A stretch of 64,000 nucleotides of DNA from Acanthaster planci (GCF_001949145.1 NW_019091453.1:810117-874116), one strand, 5' to 3'; shown: positions 1 through 13,300, counted from the stretch's first letter. Made by a program: numbers and translations. Notes: a model not told the origin generated them from the sequence alone.

Positions 1-479
1 GCAAAGTTCAGGGTAAAGTTCCTATTCCACTAGCAACATTTCTATTTTGATTTCTATAAACCCTGCACAGGTGACACAGTATTGACATAAGTCTTAAAAA
101 TCCCCTTTAAAAACTGAGATGTCTAGGAACATTCTTCCAATAAAGTATCAGTCATGATTTCACAAACAACTATGTACAAATACCAGCAGCTAAAAGTTGA
201 AACAAAGTGCTAGAATTTTCTGGATGTTCTGAATTTAAAAGGCACAAATCTACACCAGTAAAATGTTCTCAGTTCAAGGTTAGTACATGAATAGAGTAAA
301 TATTTCTTCAATGATAATTTTCAATTATGATTAATTTAACACAATTTTGCCTCCAAAACCAAAATGACCATACATACATGTACAAAACAAATCAAAACCT
401 AAACCTCTGCAATCTATTCCTACATTTATGCGAGTGACAACAGATTAATGTCAGTGATAACTTTACCAACAGACAATGT
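1..479 (-). other. 3' UTR and downstream part of the CCDC85 gene
   Basis: AT-rich sequence follows the TAA stop at 482-480. I see no AATAAA on the minus strand down to position 1, so the transcript end probably lies outside the window. There is no other coding signal. Confidence 0.5.
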
Positions 480-3400
480 TTAGAGTCCCTTTCGATCCAA
501 GCTCCCAGTGCTGCCCGAGTATTTGGGAGGTGTTCCAGGGGGTCCAAATGACCCCCCTGGGTACCTTGGGGGTGCAGATACTGCAGGGGCTGGCTGATTG
601 CCTTGCCGAGTTGGATCGTCTCCTAGTTTACGCCACACCACCTGCAACATCGGGACGGAAAATAAACATACAATTTGACATTTTCAACAAGAGCTACATT
701 TATTTAATATATAAATAACGATAATACTACTAATAATAACGATGCAGAGGCACACAAACTCTAGCAGTACTTGAGAACACTGATGCAAGAATGCAGAATA
801 AGCAAATGTAGGATTCTTTTTTAGTTGCTTGCAGGACAGAAATAGAAAACATTGTTTCTATTAATTTCATAATGGTACATCAATATCTGTAACTGGCTTT
901 GGCAATGATTTCCAGACAGACAGTAACACAGCGAATCAAATGGTCACAATTTTCTCATCACGAAAACAACACAGGGATTCGGAGAATGTTTGTTCATGTA
1001 ACTTGTGTTTCGAGTTGTAAAATATAGGTCAATGTTGATGTACTGTTGACTAGAAGCTGACTCTTCAGAAATGCAAGTCCACGTTAACATCTAACATAGA
1101 AGAGAAATGCAATACTGACGCAGCCCTCTACCTCCTCATTCGGATTAAAGTTCAATCTTAGTACATGTTTGTTTCACTCAGATCTGGATCTCGATCAGTG
1201 ATCCCAACATAGCTTCACTTGATCCATTAGGCAGGTTCTGGTGTTGGTGAATCAACAAAGGATCAACGATCAAGATTCGGATCTATTTGAAATAAACAGG
1301 CCCTTGGTACTCAACCAATGCCACTCTTCCACCCTACAGTGTACACCATTGACACTGTTTAATTTGTTGCATGAATGCTTGCTCATTTAATAAGGGAAAG
1401 AATGTATGCTTGGCAGCTCGGGAGAATGGACAAGACTAATGCTCCAGTTGCAGGCGAGGGCATTATCAGTGCATTATAACTGTAATAGTTTAAGACTGAC
1501 CAAGCACATATCATTCCCATTCATGATACCATTTTAGGCAAAGAGTCACACGAAATCAATATACGATAAATTTCAAAGGACTAGGCTCGAGAATTTTACT
1601 CTCATTTCCCCGATGGTATATTCCTTGAGCAAGTACAATGTACTTGCCAAGTAGTCCAAAAGAATCTCCTTATATGGACTTGGCACGTGCGTGGCAGGTT
1701 CCACGTGCCATGTGACTCTTGACCAATGGGAATCGATTAAACTGTCTCTTATGCAGGTACATGTACCAGCATGTGCTTTGTGCAGTGGGCATTATCACAC
1801 CGGGCTTTATCAAATGTTACTACAGTTACGTGATGCATTTTGACCAACAGAAGTAGAAAAACTGTCCCAGGTATTTATGAATATGAAATTAATCATGAAG
1901 GAACACAATCCTAGTGTTACATATCACATAGGACTTTGTAAGGAAGAAGAATGCAGCTGCTTTGACTAACACTGATGAAATATCCAGACAGCATTCACTG
2001 AAAATACCAGAAAATTTAATTCAATTCAATTCAGTGACTTTACAAAAAGAGAGAGAAAAAACAGGGTTTCTGAAAAGCATGCACACATGTAGATTGCATG
2101 CTATTGTAAGGACTACCCAGGGGCCATTTGTTACGTTTTGCACTGGGAGTATTGAAAAGCCAGTATGCTGCCAAAAATCAGACTAAGGAACACCGTAGCT
2201 CCAGTACAGGTTACCAATCATGGTATTATACTTGGGTAAACATATGTAATCCGTTTCCATAAATCAGAAGAGAGTCCACAAAGTTAGGCTGAGAGCAAAA
2301 CAGGTTTGTACTGAAGTGTTTGTTATTCATGAGTCTTTGAAATGTCAGAAAAGTTATGGCTTTTTGTGAGCAGGACCTGATAGAAAAAAAAATCTTTAAA
2401 AGGACTTTTCCTTTCATTACATAAGTTTCTTAAAATACACTTTTTCTTTGGCATTTCATAATCTACGAAAAACTTGCAGAACGTGGAAACCTCCATAATG
2501 CACATTCTGGACCACAGCTAGTGGGGCTATTCAATGTGGCCTGGAGTCAATCGCAGGTCAAAAGCAGAATCGTGTGCGATACCATTACATAATCTGCCAC
2601 ACGTAAATAGACAGTGTGTATATACATGTACATAACACTTTCTATTCCAATTGCCATTGAGTACAAACCAGTCTTCAGTTTCAATCTGAACAGAGGAGAG
2701 AGACTTGAGGAAAGTAGGAACGTGATAAAATAGCCTAGAGAGCAGAGGAGACCATCCGAACAATGTTATTCACATGTTTCTATGAATACTTACATTGCAC
2801 ATTTCTCTGACAATAGCTTTGTGGTTGTCATTCATGTGCTCTGTATCACTGCCACTTGGGGTACCGTGATCCAGTTTATCATGCACTTCCAGTACCTGAA
2901 AAAAGAAAGCAACAAAAAATGTCAACAGGGAGTGAAATTCATCAGATAAACCCCAAATGCCATGTCTATCCACTCCCTTTCATCCTCTGTACTTGGAAAG
3001 AACCTTGAACTGAACTAGATATGTTTGGGGCAACTACGGTGCACAGGAAATATTTCACAAGACCCGTTGCCTTTTTAGTGAACTGAACAAAGGTGCTTAA
3101 AAGGCTGTCAACCATTTGGCAACACTTGATAAATAACAAATTTGGACAATTGAATCAGCAGAGAAACTACTGCAGAGGAACGCTAAGGTATCTACTGAGA
3201 TGTTTGCACAACAAGAAGCAAATGAAAAGTTTACATTCGAGAAGCGAGCTTTACAACCTGAAGACAATGAAGCTACTGCACTGTTTGCAGGTACATGTAC
3301 CTGCAAATCTATGCAAAACAAATGTACATAAAGAACAGTGAATGCAAAGCCACAATAGAGTGCCAACCTGTCAAACGTCAGCCCCTGTTTCAATTATCAT

Positions 3401-6400
3401 GTTTTAACTGCAATATACTAGTCAGCCTTCCATTAACACTACCTCTTTCATATCCTCCAAGATTCACGGGGAGGTTTTGAGGGGGGGATAAAGTATTGAT
3501 CGTGGGCTTGATGATCCCCATGACAGATTAAGTGCAAAGAATGTGTCACTTGTTTCCTGTACAGTGCAGGGGTATGGGAAGATTCAGGAAGGTTCTTTAA
3601 AACCATAGGAATTAGGGTCATTCTATAAATTTGGGGTCAAATGTTTTTACATGTCCTTGCCACCTCTGACATATGATTTTGTAAGTTCAGAATGGATTTT
3701 TAAAATTTCTATGAGTGATTAAGTAATGCAAATTACCTGACAAAGAAATAATAATGTGAAGCCAATTTAAATATCTCCGTGTCAAATTACAAAGGTTTGC
3801 GCAAGAGGGACATAAAACTCAAAGGTCATACTTTTTGGACCTGAATTTACAGAATGACCTATCAGTTTTAATGGCAAGTATCACATGTTCTTTTGGGGGA
3901 GTGGGGATTCATTATAATGACCTTTCTACAGAGAAGGTCTCAGTCAAACGATTTGTTTCTCTTGTATTTGAGGAAAGCAACGAATAAAATACTGGGTGTT
4001 GAGTGACAACCATGAACAACAGTAAAAGTGCCCTCTCTTCACGAGTCTTTTGAGCTTTAGAAAACCTGGCAATTGAAACTCATTAGTCTGGACAACAACC
4101 TTGACAGGACCCACATTCATTGTGTGATGACAGGTTACCAAAACTAATCTTGTAATAACAAAGATCCTTAGGGGCAAGTAACCTGCACAGGTTTATCAGG
4201 GAGTAAGCCATACCTTCAATGCATGAGCCATTGAGTCTGGTTTATGAGGGACCTTGGGTTTGCCTGGTTGTGGCTCTCCATTTTCCAGCACGGGTGGATA
4301 CTGCTGCACTCCATGCGTGGCCTAGAGAGCAAAAAGATACAACGACCAGAAAATCTGAAGTTCCACATGTGCATATTTACCATAAAAAGCACAATACAAA
4401 GGAATATGCAAGCCTGTGGTTTCTCAATTGACATGTACGTCTTTTCCATTTGAGTTGTGGGGTTCTTCTGAGTGGTTAGCTCAACATGTTTAACAGTCTG
4501 TAGAGCAGAGGACACTGTTTGAAACTACAAGCTACGGACTTTTACATGCTACACTACTTCTCAGAATCACACAAGTTGTACAAGAGATACTCTGACACAT
4601 AAATGGTGCTCCTAGAAATGTAGTGACTTACTGACCCCATGTGGCAAATTTCCAAGTCTTATAATCGAATATGGACACAAAATGTACAGTGACTGTAAGT
4701 GCTTCAAAATAAAATATGCACACAGATTTAAAAGTGCATTACTCCACCAAACATATGCAAAGACAAGTAAGGCCTGTGGGTTTTTTTGGCAAACTAAATG
4801 AGGGCCCAAGGAGCAGAAATGGTCGTGTTGGACAAGTCATCCTTGCCAAAATGACAGCATCGACCAGCGTTTATGTGGGTACTCTCCAGACTGCTGAGAT
4901 GGCAGGGACAATGTAGTAATAATTACAAAGAATCATGGACTCCAATACCGATAAAAATGTGTCCTTAGTTTATATACATAACAGGGACTTCACAATTTTT
5001 TTCAAAGCTTCCATACCATGTGAGAGGGATGCTCACCAAGTACCATGTGCAAGGGCTCTGTTCTAGTACATGTTTCTAGAAGAAACTGAGCTGACAGGGT
5101 AAATTTTGATTACCTGCATCATTTGTCGCTTCTCTTTCTCAAGTACATGCACCTTGTCTTCTAACTGACGAATATATGCACTCTGGTCACCTAAGGCAAA
5201 GGAAAAAATGGAAAGGAAAATAAATACAGGGCAAATTATCCTGACCAGCATGAGCTTAATCCTAACCCCCTACGGTGTACTGTATGTATCATATTGAAAT
5301 TAGATGATTAAGGACTGCTAGGGTTAAAGAAGGGAATTGACTCAGCGAACACCAAACAATATCTTTTACATGTATATAAATGTTATTAAGCTTCTTATAT
5401 ACATTGGTACATACACGCAGGAACTGCTGAGCTGTGTCTATAGAATACTGTAAAGGGAATTTTTGAACAAATTGTGCACCAATTCAGTCAATTCTTATAT
5501 GAAAAGGAAAGACATTTTCTGTAACAAACTCGCGTCGCGTCTTCGCCACTTGACAGTGCATTGACAGTGCACAGCTGAGTTACCGCTGCGTGTGCGCTAT
5601 CAGAACCACATGTAAACAGCGCGCTCTTGCTTGCTTGGTCGCGCTACCGCCCTCTTGCGGTGAGCGTGAGACATTGATGTTCGCTACGCGGCATGCTGTT
5701 TTGTTCTACCTTATGTGACTTATTGGTAAATGTTATGATGGAATGTTTTGTTCTTAATTCTCTATAAAAACAAGCCCAACCTGTATAAATAGCCACGCTA
5801 GATTGTAGATAGAGAGTTCGTGTTCTGACCTTGGACCATTCAGATCTGTGCCCGCAATTAAACCAGCTGTTTGAATGTCCTTTTATTTGCCCATTTCGAC
5901 GGCGAACCCACGACAATATACATGTATTTAGTACTGCAGAGTTCAGTGTTGGCCATTTTCTCTAAACCTTGCTGAAAAAGAAGAGCCTACTTAAGTACAA
6001 GAGCTATGTGTATGAAGAATGTACTTTACCATTACTTAGTTTTCAACCACATTTTACAAAACCTAGAACAGACAAAAATCAATTAACAGCAAACAAGCAG
6101 AACTGAGGCTTCGAATGTTAAAGCACTAATATACCTGTACAAAGACACCCCAAACAGCGCACAGTTTGTAAAAATTTGACAAGACTTGTCTACATTCAAT
6201 ACAAAGTGACACTTTTTATATTCAAAGTTCAAGAACCAGGCTGACATTCATCTTAGGCTTCATCGTGGCTTCATGCACATGCATTTTGTCAGTCTACCAG
6301 CATTAGATGTGGGAGTCACCTTCTTAATGACATGTCTGGTGTCTCATCTAGGAGCTGTTTTCTATACATGTGGTACTGGATTTGGGAAGTTACAGAAAGT

Positions 6401-7237
6401 TTCCTAACACACAAGCCACAGTGTCTAATAAATGTACGTAGTTAATCAACGAGTCATTAATATCTTATGACATGGTAAACAATTCAAGCAAAGAGAATTA
6501 CAACTATCTAAAGCTGGATGTACTCAAAGTGAAGTACTGTCATCAAATGTACTGACAAAATGTACATGATCAAAGCTAATAGTACATTATAAATATCTTT
6601 GATGCTATGTAATGTTACCTTGGTGTCCACGTGAGGAGTAGGGTATCTCCTGCCTCATCTCTGGAAGACTAGACATGCCGTTATCATAGCTGCCGTCCCC
6701 TTGGGCTCTGGGAGCCAAATTCAGGGAGGTGTTACACTGGCTACAGAGTGAATTCCTCCTCTCTGCCTGGCGCTCTTGATCAAGCAAAAAACACAGCTCC
6801 TTTAGTTCCAGGTTTTCCTGCAACAACCGCTCCTGGCGCATTTCCAGTTCCTTGAGTTTTTCCTGGTACCCGACCACTTCAGTCCTTAACACGTTGGCGG
6901 AGTACCTGCCAAACCGCTGCCACTCCTGGGCAAGGTTGCGCCCCTTCTGTCGGTCGTCATCCAGGAAGCAGCAGAGGTCGCGCAGCTCCTGGTTGTCACT
7001 CTGAAGCTTAGTGGTGCTGTCACTGGCCACGGGCCCGCCACGAGCATCATTCCTCAACGCCTGCATCTTCCGGTTCACGTCTTTCATGATGTTGCTGTGC
7101 TCTGCTATCCTGCGCAGACGGTCCCCCTCTGTCCAACGCAACCTGCGGATGAGTTCTTCTCTGGAGAGCCTCGACAATTCCTCCTCTGATGGCACCCTGG
7201 GTGGACCCATGGGTGGTCCATTGGGCCTACCAGCCAT
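480..7237 (-). CDS. CCDC85: CCDC85-family coiled-coil protein, five coding exons, 355 aa
   Basis: Coding exons in transcript order are 7237-6619, 5190-5114, 4321-4214, 2895-2794 and 641-480. All introns are GT-AG, the phases match and the total is 1068 nt. Two similar hallmark motifs, ELRDLCCFLDDDRQ (about residue 85) and ELKELCFLLDQERQ (about 145), lie in an N-terminal coiled coil spanning roughly residues 15-160. Later exons encode SAYIRQLEDKVHVLEKE, then VLEVHDKL...AIVREMCN joined to VVWRKLGD, the conserved C-terminal block of the family. The protein ends in a Pro/Gly/Ser-rich tail. CCDC85 proteins (DIPA in human, PICC-1 in worm) are adaptors at epithelial junctions that bind p120-catenin-type partners. 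The length lies between those of human CCDC85B and CCDC85A. The ATG at 7237 opens MAGRPNGPPMGPP and is the first in-frame Met before the conserved block. Assignment to A, B or C is not possible and a single pro-ortholog is likely. Confidence 0.93.
642..2793 (-). other. CCDC85 last intron
   Basis: The intron has a minus-strand donor gtaagt just below 2794 and acceptor gttgcag just above 641. It holds a small palindromic element at 1180-1284. The short open frames in it show no recognisable protein similarity. Confidence 0.8.
1180..1284. mobile_element. Small palindromic MITE, copy 1 (GATC-rich termini)
   Basis: The left end AGATCTGGATCTCGATCAGT pairs with the right end, whose reverse complement begins AGATCCGAATCTTGATCGTT. 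The element is about 105 bp. A related palindrome is at 51255-51360, which supports a mobile family. No coding content. Confidence 0.45.
2896..4213 (-). other. CCDC85 intron 3
   Basis: Noncoding sequence between exons 4214-4321 and 2794-2895. It carries one copy of the 'AATTAGGGGTCC' inverted-repeat family at 3615-3860. Nothing else is recognisable. Confidence 0.75.
3615..3860. mobile_element. MITE family A, diverged copy
   Basis: It begins GGGTCATTCTATAAATTTGG and ends with the imperfect inverse TTTACAGAATGACC. Better-preserved copies are at 20972-21191 and 33299-33517. They share internal words such as the 'CAAATTACCTG' and 'TCAAATNACAAAGGT' blocks. Non-autonomous, no coding capacity. Confidence 0.6.
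5191..6618 (-). other. CCDC85 intron 1
   Basis: The donor gtaaca lies just below 6619 and the acceptor ccttag just above 5190. The split codon G|GT is restored across this junction. The intron includes the candidate LTR at 5520-5915. The remainder shows nothing recognisable. Confidence 0.8.
5520..5915 (+). mobile_element. Candidate solo LTR
   Basis: The segment is bounded by TG (5520) and CA (5915). It has a CpG-rich U3-like part (5525-5690), a TATA box TATAAATA near 5783, then a U5-like tail ending CGAACCCACGACA. Its base composition differs sharply from the AT-rich intron around it. I could not find a matching target-site duplication, and no internal retroviral genes flank it, so this rests on architecture alone. 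It could instead be another CpG-rich repeat. Confidence 0.4.
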
Positions 7238-7835
7238 TAGTCAGATTTTTCTATTGGCAACAAATCATTTGATTTTCAGAGCTAACGGTCCATGACTGCT
7301 TTGTTGCTAAGTATCAATTGGCTCCAGTCATTCTCAAGACGACCATTCCATGACTTATGTCAACCTGTATTATCATCACTCCAGGGACACATCAGTTGTT
7401 ACTGATTGGGAAAAACAAGTCACAAAAAGGTTTACAACAAGTTGGCTCAACAGCAATGCATGTAGATTTAATATAAGGTATTACTAATACCAATAGCATT
7501 TTTCAAAATAAAGGCATCTATTGTGACGATGCAAATACAGGTAAATGTATGTTGAAACTACAAATGCTGGAATATACACATTAGACTAGAATGCCAAAGC
7601 CAGCATGGCTCACTACTTCACATGAATCTTGACTTCTTTACTTCAAAAAGAGCTCATGTTAAGAGACATCCATGTAAATTACGAACTGGCGCTGCTAAAT
7701 TAAGCAAGGAAATCATACTAACCAATTAAAAAAAATGGCTATATGGCTTCATTGTGGATTTAAAATAAATGGTATTTTAAATGTTCCACCTCCATCCAGT
7801 CATCCCATCCATCTCCTGCTCCTAGACCCTACCAT

Positions 7836-7987
7836 AAGCCTTATCGCATATACTGCATGGGTGATTTTACATAATGGTAGAACGGCACTGTGGGAAGGAA
7901 AAAGGTGCAAACACTGCCCCTTTTTCCTTCCCACAATGCCTTTCTACATTGTGCAAAATCACCCATGCTGTATTTGCGATAAGGCTT
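7836..7987. mobile_element. Long near-perfect hairpin (foldback MITE)
   Basis: Two arms of about 70 nt face each other. The left arm starts AAGCCTTATCGCATATACTG and the right arm ends TATTTGCGATAAGGCTT. The centre is GTGGGAAGGAAAAAGG...CCTTTTTCCTTCCCAC. The whole segment folds on itself with few mismatches. No coding content. Confidence 0.7.
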
Positions 7988-9541
7988 GTGGAGCTATTAA
8001 GCTCCATGGCCTACTGTATATCACCTGATCACAGCTATCTCCCGGGTAAGAGTTCCATATACAGACATCTACTATTTTCCCATGCAGTGGTTTACATGCC
8101 ATCAGAAAGTGATAGGCCTAAAAACCATGGCCTAACATGTCCCAAAACTGAAAAAGTCAAATTTACTAGCAGGGAAAATATTGAATCATTAGCACAGGGT
8201 TTGTGCACAGGGTGTCAAGGGATGTCTATATATGGAACACTTCCATCTCCTACTCCGCCCCCATCATTTAATGTCCTACTACCCTGTCACTGTATCAAAC
8301 CAGAGTTTAGCAATAGAAAACCTTAACCTCTTCGCCCCATTTAAGTTGATACACACTGGGGCGAATTTGACTGTTTGAAAGGCGGCTTACAGCATGTACA
8401 GTGACAATTCGTCCAAAAACATGGTCGAAGCACGAATGACACACTTTAAGTTCAATGGTCCTGATAGTCTTGAAGGTTGTTGTGGCCTGTCAAAAATCAA
8501 TCTCAATCCCCCGTGTAGGAATTAAAGAAAAGCATCTAATTTCTTTAAACTGAAAGCGTATCATCCGAAGTCCAAACTTACGGGTATTTGATGACAGTTC
8601 ATGGTGGCAGAGCTCGCGCGGATCCACAGTCTACTTACATGTACATGTACACCAGTCTTGTGGAAATGTTGCTCCCAACTGTGTCCGTAGCCCCAACTTT
8701 ACTTGGGTACACTCAACTGCAGTTGGGTTGAACCTAGGCGGGTGGAAACACTTTCCATGGGAGGGGAGTGTGAATCCCCAGGATACCCAAGCTATCGATT
8801 GATGATACATTCACAAGTCTGAAAATGGTTTGCTGAAACGCTTTTGCTCATTCCATACTGGCCTTACAGGGACCATGGAGGTATGTCAGCAGTAATTGTG
8901 CTGACTTTTTCCTCCAATTCCACGGAGGTACCTCCATGCAGGGACGAAGCGGCCGTACTAAGAGGGTGGGGAAAGTGCCCCCCCTCCATTTCAAATGCAG
9001 GATTAATGTAGACCAGGATCCTATTATGGGTGGACCCTTAGAGTGGTACTTATGGCTAGTATCGGTAGTCTCACAACTACCCCTCCCCCTTTGAAAAATT
9101 ACTTCTGTTCGAACTAGTTTGCTTTTTGATGTATTTGTATGACCTGTCTTCAAGCTGTGGAACTCATTAGGTTTGTTAAAAGATTTACCCACCTTATCGC
9201 TATTCAAATAGAAATATAAGAAGTGTTTACTGAATAATTACAAGGGAAATGACTGAGCCTTACAGGCTACAGATTACAGATTTTATTGTTTTGTTGGTCT
9301 AGGGATTCATTTACTCGTATTTATAATACATTTTTTCTTTGTCAATTGTCAGATGTAGATGATTTATATGTAATGTTTTTTGTCCTACATGTCCAGTAAT
9401 GTCTGTATAGGGGCCCTTACTCGACAAGTTGTGCTTCTTAGTGGTCCCTCCACCTTTGTGTGTGAAATAAAGTGAAGTGAGGCAGGAAAACAGAGCCACT
9501 GAAAGAGACCCAACCTGCTGTTTCATCAAAGACAAGACAAG

Positions 9542-9779
9542 GGCCGTTTTCCTATGCTCAATTCGTCTCCGTTTAGGTTCGTGTAGGAAACCAATCCTCG
9601 ATTGTGAGCCTAAAGCGTTTAACTTTTAAATTGAAATGCTGTAATGTTAGGCTCTTTTGCAACTTATCTGATGTTTTGTGGCACTATCAGCTTACTATTG
9701 CGCTTATAACCTCAAAGTCAGGAAGTAAAAAAAAAGTTGAAGTCTCCCTCAAACTGAAGTCGAGTATTGGGAAATGGCC
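9542..9779. mobile_element. MITE family B (GGCCGTTTTCC termini), copy 1
   Basis: It starts GGCCGTTTTCCTATGCTCAA and ends with the inverse CGAGTATTGGGAAATGGCC. Its 238-bp length nearly equals the better-preserved 241-bp copy at 48924-49164. Non-autonomous. Confidence 0.65.
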
Positions 9780-9984
9780 AAGGCACCAGCTCCATTTGGT
9801 TTCTGTCCATCTGCAATTAGGTTCATGTAGCTTCCCATGCTGTATTCGCACAATTGGGATATGTCAAACTGTAGTTGGGAACGTGAACGTGCCCAACTTC
9901 AGTTGTCGTAAACATTGAAGAAAGGAAGAAAGAGGGCGGCAGTCCACTTTACGATGCTGCGCTGTATCAGATCTGTACTGTAGG

Positions 9985-10022
9985 TACGTACATGTACATG
10001 TACATGTACATGTACATGTACA
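9985..10022. repeat. (TACATG)n microsatellite
   Basis: Six tandem TACATG units. The same palindromic hexamer appears in one to three copies at dozens of other places in the window, for example near 8638, 13485, 17385, 18523 and 20477. Confidence 0.9.
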
Positions 10023-10310
10023 CTACGTGTGCGCTGTGATACGTGTATGTGTGGACGTGTAAGTGGTATGGGGATGTACATGTACAATGTATCTATACGT
10101 ATATGTAACTGCATGCTGCGAGTGACGTTAATGCAACTTGTTGCGACGGTGATCACTGACAATGGGCTGAAGATCAATCCGAAAATCCAGATAATCAGCG
10201 ATCAATAAGTGGAATACAGGTGCTTGTATCACCGGCAACTTCACGAAAAAGTGTCTGCTTTCAACTTACACACCCCAGACTTGTGGATATAACTTTGAAG
10301 AAAGAGTAGA

Positions 10311-10385
10311 AACTTACACCTCCGGAAGTTTCTGTTGACAGTAGCCTCGGCGCCTAGGCCGACTGGGCCGTTTTTGTAATAGGTA
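10311..10385. promoter_or_regulatory. Candidate bidirectional promoter / first-exon segment
   Basis: A short CpG-rich block lies in AT-rich DNA. It contains a consensus ETS/GABP-type site CCGGAAGT (10322-10329) and the GC-rich run CTCGGCGCCTAGGCCGACTG. It also has a consensus donor on each strand: plus-strand AG|GTAAGT after 10382, and minus-strand ending at 10318 (GTAAGT is the complement of 10312-10317). These would fit noncoding first exons of the plus-strand channel gene (acceptor at 19202) and the minus-strand CCDC85 gene. Placement is inference; no transcript data. Confidence 0.4.
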
Positions 10386-13300
10386 AGTAGATTCGTGGCT
10401 GTAACATGCCTTACTTTACATCATGGACTGGAAAGAATAACGTAGTGTTTAGTCTCTATAACCAATGACATAATAGTATTGTTTGGATCAGGTGAAGTTT
10501 GATTTCATGTTCATGGAAAGGGCCGAGACCCAGTTATGGTCCCAACTCCCATAGACTAATTCAGTTAGTTTGAGGCCATTTGTGGAATCTGCAGATAACT
10601 TTATCGTATGCTACATCATGCATGTCATGTATGAGCAGTCAATTTTTCATGCTAGTGCGATGGGACACCAGTGCACTTGCAGAAGAAACTTCACACCCAT
10701 GATTTACAAGTTTTATGAACATTTTTTTTCAAGTTTTTTAAAATACCACCCCAATGTAAAAATAAGCAGCTTTTCCTCTGACAATTTGAGTTTTTAGCCC
10801 AAGTTGAATGGACATCTCTTTAAATGAAAATAAAAGGTGAGGTGGGTGGCGAGTACGTGGTTACTAGACACTGAACCCTGCCGCACTTGCTTTTTCTGAA
10901 TCAGTTTTCCCGGAATCTTAGTCAAAAATATTGAACTGAGGAATTGTGCCATAGATACATGTACGTTTAGGACAGGTGTGATAAAGTGGGCTTATCGGCA
11001 CACATACAGTAGATCTGGTTGTTTCAAAACTTGTCTGTTTATTATAAATTTATGTGGGGCTGTGAAACAATGGTCTGTCAAAAATTATGATTATGTTCGG
11101 TGATATGATGGTCTGACATTTTGTCGATGTTATTTGTTCAAAAAAAAATCCATCGCATCAGAAAGAATATAGATTTTGATGCCACTTCCCTTTGTTGTAA
11201 TTGTGTGAAGAGTTGACAACATTCTCAAAGCATTTTTTAAATGAATTTAAACCTTTATGTTTTTTAACAGTTTTGGTATTCATGATGTTCATTGAGATAA
11301 TGTGATGATAATGTAATATTATAAAGATAAATGTAGCACCCAAAAACTCAAACTTGGTGGCGAGTCTTCATAACTTGATGGCTATTTTTTAAAACATGTT
11401 GGCAGACAAACAAAACTTGATAGGCCATCAGGCTTTTTTTTTACATTGGTAAACACTGTATCTCAGACTTCAGTTAAAGTTAAGGTCTTTCTCTGTAATC
11501 TTTCAGCACAACCAACATTTACAAGCCAGTTTTTGCATTTAGACTTGAAATTGATGTTCTTGAGAGCTGCATGTACGTGTGGAAGAAGTGATTTTGACCG
11601 TGTTTCCATGGTAAATATTTTTAAGATGGCTGCTTTCAAGTAAAAACTGTCACTGTTGAAGGATGACGAGACAAGGGTAAACAATTTTAAAAATGCATTA
11701 ATGAAAAAATTCTGTTCAAAAAAGGAACTCCTTGGTGTACATTTACATGTACATACCTGACAAATGCGGAGCTGAAAATTGGAGACAAATCGAGGAAAGG
11801 TCAACTCTATTGTTTTGTCGTTGCCGGCTACCTGTACACAGGAGGTCATAATATGACCTAGGGCTTTGTTGGCAGTGGCCTAAGGCCCAGGCACATGTTG
11901 CAAAAGATTTCCTGTTTAGAAATAAAAAGTTTGGAACTAATTGTATCTAAAGAAAAAGTAAGGGCCATGAGTATTGTGAATTGAGAAAGAATGAACAGAC
12001 TTCTGCTGCTTGTTGCACATCCTGAAGGATGATCAGATACTGGAATATGTATGGTATCTTGATCATTTTCATCGAGGAATTGGCATAGTTTTGATGAGCC
12101 ACATGTTTTTTAGATATTCACAAGTTGCTCTTATTTTAAAACTGCGAGAAATACAGTTTCTCAACAACTTTGTACATTAATTTTAAAAAAAGCTGAAAAC
12201 TTGACAATGCACCAGTTACATTATTACAATGAAATCACAGGTCGTTTGGCTCAAGATACCCACCCTTTTGCCAAAAAAAAAATCTTCAGTAAAAAAGATC
12301 TTACTTTCCGGCTCTTCTTTAGTTTGAAATTTATCAATATGGATATGGCATTCATGTTTATGTACATGTATGTACATGGACCGGTATGTGGGCATTGCAA
12401 AGAGTTAATAATGTAACAAAAAGCCTGTTTTTCATCTGAATTTTCATATTTTGCCTCCTGTTAACTTATTTCAAATTATGGAAATTATGGGTTGGACAAA
12501 AAGGTACTTACATGTATGACAAACTTTACAAATTACATGTTCATGTTCTCAATAACTTCTCAGATAATGGAATACATTTGTGAAATTTTTTTTTCTAGGA
12601 AACTTCGTTGAGTAAAGTTTCAAAATGAAAAACCATGCTTCATTTCACATTTTGTAAAGTTGAAGATGAAAACATTTTGGTGAAAAAGCTGCAAACAAGA
12701 TGTATGCCAATTTATGCGTACATACTGGGTAAGTTCAAGAAACTAATCTTGCAGTATGTTTGGACGCATCACACTTTTAAATTTGATGTTGCCACAATGA
12801 AGGCCACTTTATTCCAGTGGTTTTCCCCTGTGCCTGTAGTGTGCTCTTGTAGAAATGAGAATTTGAAAGCTCTCCAGTTGATAGTCGGTAATTGTTTTAG
12901 CTCATGGGTTAAATGCACATACATATCTGTTGTGGCAAGAAAAAATGATGCATGTACAATGTACAGACTACATTGTAACTTGTCAACTGTTGCAAATTAT
13001 TTCTGCCAGCGGTTTTACTTGCACATTTACCTTCTGGTTATTAAGCCGGCTGGAAGGTTTGACACCTGCAGCCACTGATACCAGTACTTTTACCAAATGC
13101 CATGACCTACATGTACATGTATGATACATGTATACAGGATTTAGCCTTTCTGAAGTCATCCCAGTGAGGTTGAACAGGAGCAATTGAATTGCTTGGCGCA
13201 CCGCAGTGACCGTGGTGACTAGAGACAGACTACAATAGGGCATGTCCCTCAGTACATATATATCATTACGTACTTGAGTTGTGATGCACAACATGTCATA

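Larger units (their letters stand above)
7238..10310. other. Noncoding DNA upstream of the CCDC85 ATG (5' UTR/intron or intergenic)
   Basis: A weak acceptor (ttgccaatag, minus strand) about 13 nt upstream of the ATG suggests that the 5' UTR is spliced to a distal noncoding exon. Contents are a foldback element at 7836-7987, a MITE at 9542-9779 and a (TACATG)n tract at 9989-10021. No protein-coding exon is recognised on either strand. Confidence 0.55.

Noticed and set aside
7874-8326. 150-codon plus-strand open frame
   Set aside because: Its first part is one arm and the loop of the hairpin element; no protein similarity.
11463-11849. 128-codon minus-strand open frame
   Set aside because: No similarity, biased composition, no splice context; consistent with chance in AT-rich DNA.
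12635-13078. 147-codon plus-strand open frame
   Set aside because: In the presumed first intron of the channel; no domain, no membrane or signal pattern and no splice-phase link to exon 1.
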